Source: Streptomyces albiflavescens (GTDB lineage Bacteria > Actinomycetota > Actinomycetes > Streptomycetales > Streptomycetaceae). From it: a stretch of DNA of 64,000 bases. Made by a program: the position numbers and the translations under genes. The stretch is from NCBI RefSeq assembly GCF_014645835.1, contig NZ_BMMM01000029.1, positions 31,835-95,834 on the forward strand, written 5' to 3'. Within the stretch, counting starts at the first letter, position 1. Each line of letters opens with the position of its first letter. Shown one piece after another: positions 16,013 to 23,689 of the stretch. The notes under the pieces were generated by a model. The model saw only the letters and a program-made list of their open reading frames with translations. It was not told the DNA's origin and did not search any database.

Positions 16013-17326
16013 TCACACGACCCCCTGCTTGCGCAGGCCGTCGAGAATCGTCGCGGCGCGCAGCGACAGCAGGCTGAACGATCCCGCGTCGCCGATGCCA
16101 TGGCTTGACTCGCACAGCCCGTTGAGGAACAGCGGTGGTGTGCCGTCGGTGCAGGGCCGCAGCTGGTAGTCGGGTTCGACGACCAGATGGCCCTCGTCGT
16201 CGAACTGGAAGCGGTCGATCACTCCCGACAGCAGCGCCGGATACGCCTCCTGGCCCTGATGCGGTCCGAGATCGCGGAACCCGGTCGCGAGAATCACCAG
16301 GTCTACGTGGTCCGTCGACACGTCCTTGGTGTGGACTTCCTCCACCTCCAGGCGCACGCCCGTGTCATCCGGTTCCGCGGTCCGCACCTCGCTGTTGCCG
16401 CGAACGAATATCCGCTGATCGCCGTCCAGGCGCTGTTCGTATATCAGCGCGTACAGGTGGTGCAGGACGTCGGCGTCGGTCGATGAGTAGTTGGTGGGGC
16501 GCATGTACGCGTCGAGCTCGTTCTTACTCGCCCGGCTCGCGCGGTAGTAGTAGTCCGTGAACGCGGGGAAGAAGCCCTCTTCGCTGAACGGACTGGTGTC
16601 CTTGAGCCGCAGCCCGAACTTCCGCACGTAGTTGACGATGCGCGCCTGCGGAAAGCGGTGCGCGAGATCGAGGACGATCTCGACGGCACTCTGGCTGCCG
16701 CCGATGACGGCGATCGACTGCGGGGGCTTGTCGGTCAGCTCCCGCACGGTGTGCAGGTACCGGGTCAGATGGCACACCCGAGGGGTGTCGAGGCCGGCGA
16801 ACGGTCCGGGAACGAACGGCGTACGCCCGGTGCCCACCACCAGCGAGCGGGCCCGCTGCTGCGAGCCGTCCGCGCAGGTCACCACGTACTCAGGGGTGCC
16901 GTCGGCCTCGGCCACGGCGATCTTTGTCGCCCGCGCCCCGAAGGCGACCTGCGGTTGGAACTGCCGGGTGGCCCAGTCGATGTACTGCGCGTATTCCTTG
17001 CGCAGCGGGAACTCCAGGGGCAGGTTCAGGTGCTCGATGAGCCTGCCCTCTTCGAAGAGGTAGTTGAGGAAGCTGTAGCGGCTGCGCGGATTGCGCAGGG
17101 TGACGAGGTCGCGGTTGGGGTGGTTCTGCATGTTGGAGCCGTCCAGCAGCAGTCCCCCCTGCCACACCGGGTTGGATGCGGCCTCCAGGAAGAAGGCGCC
17201 TGCCTCCGGCAGGTCCTCCTGCAGCGCGATGGCGAGCGACAGGTTCGCGGGTCCGAACCCGACGCCGAGCACATCGACGGGTTCAAAAGCCGGCGCGGTC
17301 TCTTGGACGTTGGGTCGGTCGGTCAT
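16013..17326 (-). CDS. Flavin-dependent amino acid N-hydroxylase
   Basis: A 437-residue class B flavoprotein monooxygenase of the lysine/ornithine N-hydroxylase family, using NADPH, FAD and O2 to hydroxylate a side-chain or amino nitrogen. Visible: FAD site VLGVGFGPANLSLAIALQ (residues ~19-36), substrate region MQNHPNRDLVTLRNPRSRYS, NADPH site IAVIGGSQSAVEIVLDLA, second-FAD/substrate motif LVILATGFRDLG, and C-terminal CESSHGIGDAGSFSLLS. It is clearly different from the second N-hydroxylase at 53.4 kb (PHQ-type loops differ), so each probably has its own substrate. Neighbours are a sulfotransferase and a gamma-type PLP enzyme upstream, and the A-T didomain downstream. ATG at 17326. Confidence 0.88.
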   Translation of the reverse strand: MTDRPNVQETAPAFEPVDVLGVGFGPANLSLAIALQEDLPEAGAFFLEAASNPVWQGGLLLDGSNMQNHPNRDLVTLRNPRSRYSFLNYLFEEGRLIEHLNLPLEFPLRKEYAQYIDWATRQFQPQVAFGARATKIAVAEADGTPEYVVTCADGSQQRARSLVVGTGRTPFVPGPFAGLDTPRVCHLTRYLHTVRELTDKPPQSIAVIGGSQSAVEIVLDLAHRFPQARIVNYVRKFGLRLKDTSPFSEEGFFPAFTDYYYRASRASKNELDAYMRPTNYSSTDADVLHHLYALIYEQRLDGDQRIFVRGNSEVRTAEPDDTGVRLEVEEVHTKDVSTDHVDLVILATGFRDLGPHQGQEAYPALLSGVIDRFQFDDEGHLVVEPDYQLRPCTDGTPPLFLNGLCESSHGIGDAGSFSLLSLRAATILDGLRKQGVV

Positions 17327-17344
17327 GCGGCACCTCGGCGTATG

Positions 17345-18274
17345 TCATCCCGTGTGAGCATTGTTCTCCCGTTCCGTGTGTCGGCCGGCGATCAGTGCCG
17401 GGTCCGCCCGCATCTCCTCGTACCAGTGCCGCCACTTCGCCACGTCGCCCTCGAGGCCGGCGGCGGCGATCGCCGCTTCCTCCCGCTCCCAGTCGACCTC
17501 GCCCCTGGGCTGGATCCCGCTGCTGCCCAGCACCTTGCGGTAGAAGGGATCGTCTGCCTTGCGGACGTCGCTCATCAGCGCACCCACCTCGGGCGAGACC
17601 AGTTTCAGGCCCGGACGAGGGGACCAGTTCTCCAGTCCGCCGACCTGCGGCAGTCCGGCCGCCGTCATCAGGGCGGCCGTGACACCGGCCGGATCGGCCC
17701 GCATGTCGTCGGAGTCGACCAGCACATACGGGATGTCCCGCGCCCGGCACAGCTCCACCTGCTCACGCAGCGACTGCCACCCGCTCTCAAAGGGCGGGAA
17801 GGTCTTCGCCCCGTTGAGCTCGCGCACGATGCGCAGCCGGGAGGTGGTCGACAGCCGGGGGTCGCAGATCACGAAGATCGGGGGCGCCGTGGTGAGCCCG
17901 ACGAGCTGCGTGAACTGGGCCTCGCTGAGCTGGAAGCTCATCTCCTTCATCAGCAGGCCGCTGCCCCGTTCCACGTCGGCCAGCGCGACCCGCTCGCCCG
18001 ACGCGACCACCATGGGGTTGCGCAGGATGCCTTCGACCGACTCCGGTCCCTGCGCACCCCAGTAGCAAGCCTCGAACGGCTCGTGGCAGTGGTGCGTCAC
18101 GGAGGGGTGCTGCCACAACAACCGGGCCACGGCGGTCGACCCGGTACGCGGGGGCGATATCAGCACCAACCGCGTGTCGTAGGCACGGGTCAACGCAGTT
18201 TCCAATTCCACTGTCTCCTCCTGCTGACTCAGCTTGGCAACGGCCGAAGCCGTGGATTTCGTCGGAGGTGGCAC
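17345..18274 (-). CDS. PAPS-dependent sulfotransferase family protein
   Basis: A 309-residue protein with the 5'-phosphosulfate loop LISPPRTGSTAVARLLWQHP at about residues 37-56, typical of sulfotransferases that take sulfate from PAPS. Further on it has CDPRLSTTSRLRIVREL, where Ser/Arg could bind the 3'-phosphate. The length fits. It would put a sulfate on a hydroxyl, N-hydroxyl or amine of a precursor or the peptide. It lies between the gamma-type PLP enzyme (seven-base gap) and the N-hydroxylase (18-base gap), so N-hydroxylation followed by O-sulfonation, making a leaving group, is an attractive inference. The GTG start at 18274 is not certain. Confidence 0.75.
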   Translation of the reverse strand: MPPPTKSTASAVAKLSQQEETVELETALTRAYDTRLVLISPPRTGSTAVARLLWQHPSVTHHCHEPFEACYWGAQGPESVEGILRNPMVVASGERVALADVERGSGLLMKEMSFQLSEAQFTQLVGLTTAPPIFVICDPRLSTTSRLRIVRELNGAKTFPPFESGWQSLREQVELCRARDIPYVLVDSDDMRADPAGVTAALMTAAGLPQVGGLENWSPRPGLKLVSPEVGALMSDVRKADDPFYRKVLGSSGIQPRGEVDWEREEAAIAAAGLEGDVAKWRHWYEEMRADPALIAGRHTERENNAHTG

Positions 18275-18281
18275 GGGACTC

Positions 18282-19580
18282 TCAGCGCGTCCGCAGCGCC
18301 TGGTCGAGATCCCCGATGATGTCGTCCACGTGCTCGATCCCGACGCTCAGCCTGATCATGTCCGGCGGCACCGGGGCCCGGCCGGGATCGGCGTCCGCGG
18401 CCTGCTTGTGCGTGGTGGCGCCGGGAATCGTCGCTGTGCTCTTGACCTGACCGAGATTGTTCGCCCGCCAGACGAGCCCGAGGCGGTCCATGGCCTCGTG
18501 CGCGGCACGGACACCGCCGGCCGGGCGGAAGCAGAGAAGGAAACCGAACCGGTTCTCCGCCTCGCCCCCGTCCAGCTCGCTGTCGACCAGCCACATGTCC
18601 CGCTGGGCGATGTGGTGGGAGCGGTGGCTCTCCAGTCCCGGATAGAAGACCTCGGTGACACCGGTGTGCTCCGCGAGGTACCGGGCCACTTCGTGCGCGG
18701 TACGGGACATGGCGTCCACCCGGCCGCGTACCTCCCGGACGTCCGCGAGGATCGTCCACGCGTTGAAGGGGCTCATGACCGCGCCCATGTCCCGCAGGGG
18801 ACCACGGCGCAGATAGCCGGCGTAGTCGGCCGACAGCTCCGCAGGCTGCCGGCGCAACTCCAGGGCGTGCCGGGCGATCACCGCGCCGCCCATGCTCCGG
18901 CCGCTGGCGCCGGCCGTCTTGGTGAGCGAGTGCACCACCACGTCCGCGCCGAGGGCCAGCGGGCGCAGCAGTGCGGGCGTCGCGAGCGTCGCGTCGACGA
19001 TGAGCGGGATGTGCGCCTGACGGGCCAGCACCGACAGCGCCGGGATGTCCACGAGCTGCACCGTCGGGTTCGAGGGGACCTCCGCGTACAGGAACCGGGT
19101 CTCGCCGTCGATGCGGCGGGCCCAGTCGTCGACCGACAGCGGGTCGCCGACCCACCGTACGTCGACGTCCCGTTCCTGCCCGTACCGCTTGTCGAAGACC
19201 ATCGTGGTGGAGCCGTAACACTGCGGTGAGGCCACGATGTTGGGCCTGGGCCCGGCAGCCGTGGACAGGAGCGGCATCGTGGCCAGGGTGATCGCGCCCA
19301 TCCCGGTCGCGGTGAGGGTGGCGCTCACCGCGGCGTCCACCCCGTACCCCTCCAGCGCCGCCACGGTCTGCTCCAGGAGGCGGACCGTCGGGTTGCCCCG
19401 TCGCGCATACACCCAGCCGTCGCCGTCCTCCGCGGTGGCCGCGAGCATGGCGTCCATCGACGGGAAGCTCTGCGCGGTCGCCAGATGGGCCGGCTCGCTC
19501 AGCGAACCGAGGTGATGGGCCGCCTCCGCATGGTCGTAGGCCCCGCTGATGGCGAGGGTCGTGAATCTGGCGCCCTTCAC
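18282..19580 (-). CDS. Cys/Met-type PLP enzyme (gamma-substitution family)
   Basis: A 432-residue fold-type I PLP enzyme of the cystathionine gamma-synthase / O-acylhomoserine sulfhydrylase family. Visible: YARRGNPTVRLLEQTVAALE (substrate and phosphate contacts), AEVPSNPTVQLVDIPAL, the aspartate of IPLIVDATLATP, the Schiff-base lysine in VVHSLTKTAGASG, and the C-terminal RLSVGIEHVDDIIGDLDQAL. The family replaces or eliminates a gamma-leaving group on homoserine esters. In secondary metabolism it can join carbon, sulfur or nitrogen nucleophiles to C-gamma. The ATG overlaps the DUF885 stop as ATGA. It probably builds an unusual amino acid with the adjacent enzymes. Confidence 0.85.
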   Translation of the reverse strand: MKGARFTTLAISGAYDHAEAAHHLGSLSEPAHLATAQSFPSMDAMLAATAEDGDGWVYARRGNPTVRLLEQTVAALEGYGVDAAVSATLTATGMGAITLATMPLLSTAAGPRPNIVASPQCYGSTTMVFDKRYGQERDVDVRWVGDPLSVDDWARRIDGETRFLYAEVPSNPTVQLVDIPALSVLARQAHIPLIVDATLATPALLRPLALGADVVVHSLTKTAGASGRSMGGAVIARHALELRRQPAELSADYAGYLRRGPLRDMGAVMSPFNAWTILADVREVRGRVDAMSRTAHEVARYLAEHTGVTEVFYPGLESHRSHHIAQRDMWLVDSELDGGEAENRFGFLLCFRPAGGVRAAHEAMDRLGLVWRANNLGQVKSTATIPGATTHKQAADADPGRAPVPPDMIRLSVGIEHVDDIIGDLDQALRTR

Positions 19581-21394
19581 AGCAGTGACCCGCCTTCCGC
19601 CTCCGTCGGCCCGTTGCTCACGCGTGTTTCCATTCCGTCCCGGTGATGCCGTGGACGCAAAGGCGGGTTCTCCTCCGCCTGCAGCTGGGCCAGTTCGTCC
19701 TGAAGGTCGTCAAGACCGAGCGGGCCAAGCGACAGTGCGGCCGTGTGCCAGGACTTCAGGTCCAGCCGCTCGCCACGGCCCGCGTGCGCCGCCTCGGCCG
19801 CGGCCCGTCCCTCCAGCCATGCCCGCTCCCCCAACTTGTAGGAGACCGCCTGGCCGGGCAGGCCGAGGTAACGGCCTATCTCGCTGTCCACGAACTCGGC
19901 CGACTGCCCGCTGTGGACAGCCAGGAACTCCTTCGCGAGCCCGGGGGTCCATGCCTGGCCCGCGCCGACCGGGGCGTCGTGCGGGAGGTCGAGGGCCAGG
20001 TGCACGCCGATGTCGACCAGGACCCGCACGGCGCGCAGCATCTGCCAGTCGAGGAAGCCAAGGCGCTCGCCGGGCCTGCGCAGGTGGCCGAGCTCGTCCA
20101 TCAGCCGCTCCGCGTACATGGCCCAGCCCTCGGTGCATGCGTCGATGCCGCCGAGGCCGGCCTGGTACGTAGACAGCTGGTCGCTGAGGTGCCTCCACTG
20201 GGCGAGTTGCAGATGGTGGCCCGGCACGCCCTCGTGGTACCAGACGCTGCGCAGGCTCCACAGGGGAAACCGCGTGCGTCCCTGGGTGGGCAGCCACGTC
20301 CGGCCGGGGCGGGAGAAGTCCACACTCGGCGGGGTGTAGTACGCCGCCGAACCACTGCCCGCCGGTGCGATCGCGGATTCCACCACCCGCACCGGCGGCG
20401 CCAGCTCGAAATACGTGCCATCGAGCTCGTCGAGCGCCTCGTCCATCCAGCCCTGCAGTCGCAGCCGGACCGCCTCCGCACCGTCCACCGCCTCGCCGTG
20501 CCGGTCGAGGTGGTGCATCGCCTCGCGCGGCGTGGCCCCGGGCAGCACGGACTCCGCCTCGGCGCGCATCTCGGCCCGGATTCTGCGGTACTCCCCCCAA
20601 GCCCACCCGTAGGTCTCGTGCAGGTCGAGTTCGGCGCCGGTCCAAAACCGGGCCCAGGTGCGATAGCGGTCGGCGCCCACGCCGTCGGGCTGGGCCTCAG
20701 CCTTGGGGAGGTAGTCGGCGCGCAACCAGTCCCGCATCCCGGCCGCCGCCGCGGTGGCAAGGGCCGCCGACCTGTCCAGTTCGGACCGCAGCGGCGCCGG
20801 CACGTCAGCGTCCGCGCAGAAGCCGGCGTACCAGCCCCGGCCGTCGGCGTCGCGGATCCACGCGTCGAGCTGGTCGGCGATGACGCGGACCTGTCTCGGC
20901 GCCGCAACGAAGTGGCCCGTGTCGAGTCCTCGGGTGAGGGATTCCCGCAAGCCGTCCAGCGTCTGGGAGACACGGCTCATCCGCCGCGCGGCCGCTGCCC
21001 AGTCATCCGCGGTGCTCGTGGGCATCAACTGGAAGATGTCCTGGACCCGTTGTTGCAGGCCATAGACGTTGACGATCTCCCGCAGGTACTCGTCGTCGGT
21101 GCTGACGGCCAGGTCAGCCTGCAGGCGCTCGCGCAACAGCCGCCCGCACCGGCGCTCCGCGGGGGCCAGGGGGCCCACCGCGGCCTGCTCGGCCCGGTCC
21201 AGGTCCACGAGGGTCGCGCGGGACAGGCCATCCATCCGGTCGCGGCCTTCCGGCGACAGGTCGGGCATCTCCTCCTGCCCCACCGGCAGACCCAGGTAGG
21301 TGGCGATGCCCGGGTCCACTCGGGCGAGCCCCGTGACGTAGGCATCCGCTACGTCACGCACTGCGCGGGAGTCGGCAGACAGGTCGTCGCCCAC
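19577..21394 (-). CDS. DUF885 family protein, first copy
   Basis: A 605-residue DUF885 protein with a zinc-hydrolase-like HEGVPGHHLQ at about residue 400, plus the helical C-terminal half typical of the family (CTEGWAMYAERLMDELG, GQAVSYKLGERAWLEGR). No signal peptide is visible, so it is likely cytoplasmic. Family members resemble metallopeptidases, but a few act on non-peptide intermediates. The GTG at 21394 is chosen because GGTGGAG lies just upstream. A longer in-frame extension is low-complexity. It overlaps the gamma-type PLP gene and probably works with it. A second DUF885 gene lies at 45.0 kb. Confidence 0.8.
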   Translation of the reverse strand: MGDDLSADSRAVRDVADAYVTGLARVDPGIATYLGLPVGQEEMPDLSPEGRDRMDGLSRATLVDLDRAEQAAVGPLAPAERRCGRLLRERLQADLAVSTDDEYLREIVNVYGLQQRVQDIFQLMPTSTADDWAAAARRMSRVSQTLDGLRESLTRGLDTGHFVAAPRQVRVIADQLDAWIRDADGRGWYAGFCADADVPAPLRSELDRSAALATAAAAGMRDWLRADYLPKAEAQPDGVGADRYRTWARFWTGAELDLHETYGWAWGEYRRIRAEMRAEAESVLPGATPREAMHHLDRHGEAVDGAEAVRLRLQGWMDEALDELDGTYFELAPPVRVVESAIAPAGSGSAAYYTPPSVDFSRPGRTWLPTQGRTRFPLWSLRSVWYHEGVPGHHLQLAQWRHLSDQLSTYQAGLGGIDACTEGWAMYAERLMDELGHLRRPGERLGFLDWQMLRAVRVLVDIGVHLALDLPHDAPVGAGQAWTPGLAKEFLAVHSGQSAEFVDSEIGRYLGLPGQAVSYKLGERAWLEGRAAAEAAHAGRGERLDLKSWHTAALSLGPLGLDDLQDELAQLQAEENPPLRPRHHRDGMETRVSNGPTEAEGGSLL

Positions 21395-21575
21395 GTGTCT
21401 CCACCTCACTGTGTGTCGATCGGTCACTGGCTCTGTCCGGGGGCACGGCACTACGCCGTGGGCCACGCAGCGGACGGGGGAACGCGGTGCACCGCACCGC
21501 CGGGAAACAGATCATGGCCCGACCGGATGGGCCGGTCAATCAACGCCGATTGAACGCCGACTGGCAGACAACGAC

Positions 21576-21713
21576 GGCGAGTTGACCGTCCCGGCTTCTC
21601 GCACGGCACGCGGCGACGACGACCGGGACGGAGGCACATTCGGTGGCGAGTTGACCGTCCCGGCTTCTCGCACGGCACGCGGCGACGACGACCGGGACGG
21701 AGGCACATTCGGT
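21576..21713. repeat. Two perfect 69-bp direct repeats with hairpins
   Basis: Copies lie at 21576-21644 and 21645-21713 and are identical by eye. Each holds a 9-bp inverted repeat, CCGTCCCGG and CCGGGACGG (21586-21594 with 21623-21631; 21655-21663 with 21692-21700). The second copy ends at the first base of the SbnB-like stop codon. It could be a duplicated attenuator or terminator, or a protein-binding site, between two co-directional genes. Confidence 0.85.
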
Positions 21714-22735
21714 CAGCGAGGCAGGAAGACGCCGGCATCCTCGTCGCAGGCGAGGGCGTGGACGCGCGTCGCGAGGGCCACGTCGTGGACGCCCATGCCG
21801 AACGGGTTGATCACTGTCCGGTCGGTGGAGGCGATCGGGCGCGCGTAGGCGCCGGACAGGAGCATGGCGAGGTCCGCGTCCACCTGGCGGGCTCCCGGGA
21901 TCTCGGTGCCCGGCGCGGTGGCACGGCCGGCCTGGGCCAGGCGGCCCAGGAGCCGGGTGTCGTCCTCACTGACCAGGTGCCAGTCGTCGACGAACAGGTG
22001 CTCGACGCCCAGGAGCACGTCCTCGGCAGCATCGTCCAGGGACACGTTGAGGAAGACGGAACCCTCCGGCAGCCAGGCCAGCGGTACATACGCGGTCGTG
22101 GTCGTCGTGGCGGCCACCGTAACCGGGGCCGAGCGGACCGCCGACTCGGGGTCGGCGGCGATCTCGACGTCGATCTCCGGCAGCGCGGCGCGCAGCTCGT
22201 CGGCGAAGGCCTCGCGTCGGGACGGCGACAAGTCGTAGACGATCACCGACTTCACCGCGCCGTGGGCCGCCAGCAACCCCAGGTGGGTACGTGCCTGGAC
22301 ACCGCACCCCAGCAGGGCCACCCGGTCCACCGTGGGCAGCGGGCGGACCGCGCGCAGCGCCGCCACGGAGACCGCCGCCGTGCGCAGGGCGCTGATCTGC
22401 GCGCCCTCCATGAGGCAGACCGGTTCGGCTGTTTCGCTGTCGTACAGCAGGATCAGGCCGGCGGCACGAGGCAGGCCGCGGTCCACGTTCCCCAGACTGG
22501 CGTTGATGATCTTGCAGCCGTACGCGCCGTCGTTCCAGGCGGGAAGGACGAGGCTGCGGGCCGCGGATCCATCCGGTGTGATCCAGCGCAGGGCGGCTTC
22601 GGTCGCCACTCCGGACCGGTTCGCACGCACGGCGAGAAACGCCTCGGTGACCGCCTCGAGCGGGTCGATCCGCGCGCACAGCGACGCGACGGTCTCACGA
22701 TCGAGGTACCGCATCGGTTGGGGCAGGGCTTGCAT
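21713..22735 (-). CDS. SbnB-like dehydrogenase (ornithine cyclodeaminase family)
   Basis: A 340-residue NAD-dependent enzyme of the ornithine cyclodeaminase / mu-crystallin family. Visible: KIINASLGNVDRGLP, LMEGAQISALRTAAVS, the dinucleotide site VALLGCGVQARTHLGLLAAH, and INPFGMGVHDVALA. In this cluster an SbnA-like PLP synthase is also present (43.2 kb), so the likely job is that of SbnB: oxidative hydrolysis of N-(2-amino-2-carboxyethyl)-L-glutamate to L-2,3-diaminopropionate. Ornithine cyclodeaminase activity (proline supply) is the alternative. The ATG at 22735 has AAAGGA upstream. An 81-base gap separates it from a divergent thioesterase gene, which should hold promoters for both. Confidence 0.82.
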   Translation of the reverse strand: MQALPQPMRYLDRETVASLCARIDPLEAVTEAFLAVRANRSGVATEAALRWITPDGSAARSLVLPAWNDGAYGCKIINASLGNVDRGLPRAAGLILLYDSETAEPVCLMEGAQISALRTAAVSVAALRAVRPLPTVDRVALLGCGVQARTHLGLLAAHGAVKSVIVYDLSPSRREAFADELRAALPEIDVEIAADPESAVRSAPVTVAATTTTTAYVPLAWLPEGSVFLNVSLDDAAEDVLLGVEHLFVDDWHLVSEDDTRLLGRLAQAGRATAPGTEIPGARQVDADLAMLLSGAYARPIASTDRTVINPFGMGVHDVALATRVHALACDEDAGVFLPR

Positions 22736-22816
22736 GGGCTATGTCCTTTCTCGTTTTGGAACAAGGGAATTGCGCATCCTTGAAGCGCTCAGAGGGCCTC
22801 CTCTACGGTCGCCCGC

Positions 22817-23602
22817 ATGAATTCACCGCAGCCCCGTCCCAAAAAGCCGCCGCGCTGGCTCTTGCGCCGCCCGGACCCGGACGCGCCGGCCCGCCTCTTC
22901 CTGTTCCCCTACTCGGGGTGCGGCGCCTCGATGTACCAGGCGTGGCCGCGCCGTATCGGTGCGATCGATGTCTGCCTGATCCAGCCGCCTGCCCGGCAGA
23001 ATCGGATCGCCGAACCGCACTACGGGACGTACGAGAACATGGCGCGGGAGCTCGTCGACTACCTGCGGCCGTACCTGGACAGGCCCTTCGCGTTCTTCGG
23101 GCACTGCGGTGGCGCACTTCCCGGCATCGAGGTGACCCGGCAACTCGCCGCGGCCGGGCTCCCGTTGCCCGAGAGGGTTTTCGTCTCGGGGCAGGTGGCG
23201 CCGCACGATGGGCCCTACAGCCGGCTGTTCGAGCTGGACCGGGACGGGCTGCGCACCGAGCTGGGACACATCATCACCAGGCTCGGCGGCGAGCCGAGCG
23301 GACCGCTCGTCGAGATGGGCCTTGAGGTCCTCGTCAACGACCTCGGGGCGAACAAGCAGTACGCCCCCGGCCGCATCAGCGTTCCCTGCGCCATCACGGC
23401 GCTCGGCTGGTCCGAGGACGCCGAGATCCCGACGAAGCTCATGGGCGGCTGGCAGGACACCTCGGCCGACTGCCGGTCCGTTGAGCTGCAGGGCGGCCAC
23501 TTCGAATTCCTCTCCGCGCCACCGGCGCTGCTCGCCGAGATCCGCCGGGACTTCGGCGACGTGGCCGACGTCCCGGCGGAGCAGGAACAAGCGGTCGGAT
23601 GA
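22817..23602 (+). CDS. Type II thioesterase with Cys nucleophile
   Basis: A 261-residue alpha/beta-hydrolase of the type II (editing) thioesterase family: RLFLFPYSGCGASMYQAWPR near the N-terminus, nucleophile elbow FFGHCGGALPG and histidine in LQGGHFEFL. The usual GHSxG serine is Cys97 here. An acidic residue (Asp201 in SEDAEIP) and His228 complete a likely triad. Such enzymes free misloaded carrier proteins. A cysteine nucleophile occurs in some chain-transferring thioesterases, so an acyl-transfer role is also possible. It is the only plus-strand gene inside the 40-kb minus-strand arm, divergent from the SbnB-like gene and convergent with the acylase gene. Confidence 0.85.
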   Translation: MNSPQPRPKKPPRWLLRRPDPDAPARLFLFPYSGCGASMYQAWPRRIGAIDVCLIQPPARQNRIAEPHYGTYENMARELVDYLRPYLDRPFAFFGHCGGALPGIEVTRQLAAAGLPLPERVFVSGQVAPHDGPYSRLFELDRDGLRTELGHIITRLGGEPSGPLVEMGLEVLVNDLGANKQYAPGRISVPCAITALGWSEDAEIPTKLMGGWQDTSADCRSVELQGGHFEFLSAPPALLAEIRRDFGDVADVPAEQEQAVG

Positions 23603-23606
23603 GCCG

Positions 23607-23631
23607 AGCGGCTCGCTCGTCGCGAGCCGCT
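23607..23631. terminator. Hairpin between convergent genes
   Basis: Perfect 10-bp stem AGCGGCTCGC (23607-23616) with GCGAGCCGCT (23622-23631) and a five-base loop, five bases past the thioesterase stop and followed by pyrimidine-rich DNA. It is placed to end the plus-strand thioesterase transcript and could also serve the minus-strand acylase. Confidence 0.7.
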
Positions 23632-23640
23632 GTCTCTCTC

Positions 23641-23680
23641 CTTCGCTCCTTCGTTCCTTCGCTCCTTCGCTCCTTCGTCA
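23641..23680. repeat. Octamer tandem array after terminator
   Basis: Five consecutive 8-bp units of the form CTTCGCTC, with single changes in the second and at the end of the fifth, directly follow the hairpin at 23607-23631. It is strand-asymmetric (pyrimidine-rich on plus) and gene-free. Confidence 0.7.
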
Positions 23681-23689
23681 CCTGGCACG

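Noticed and set aside
21451..21738. Small minus-strand ORF with internal peptide repeat
   Set aside because: The repeat in the peptide only reflects the 69-bp DNA duplication. No ribosome-binding site, and it overlaps the end of the SbnB-like gene.
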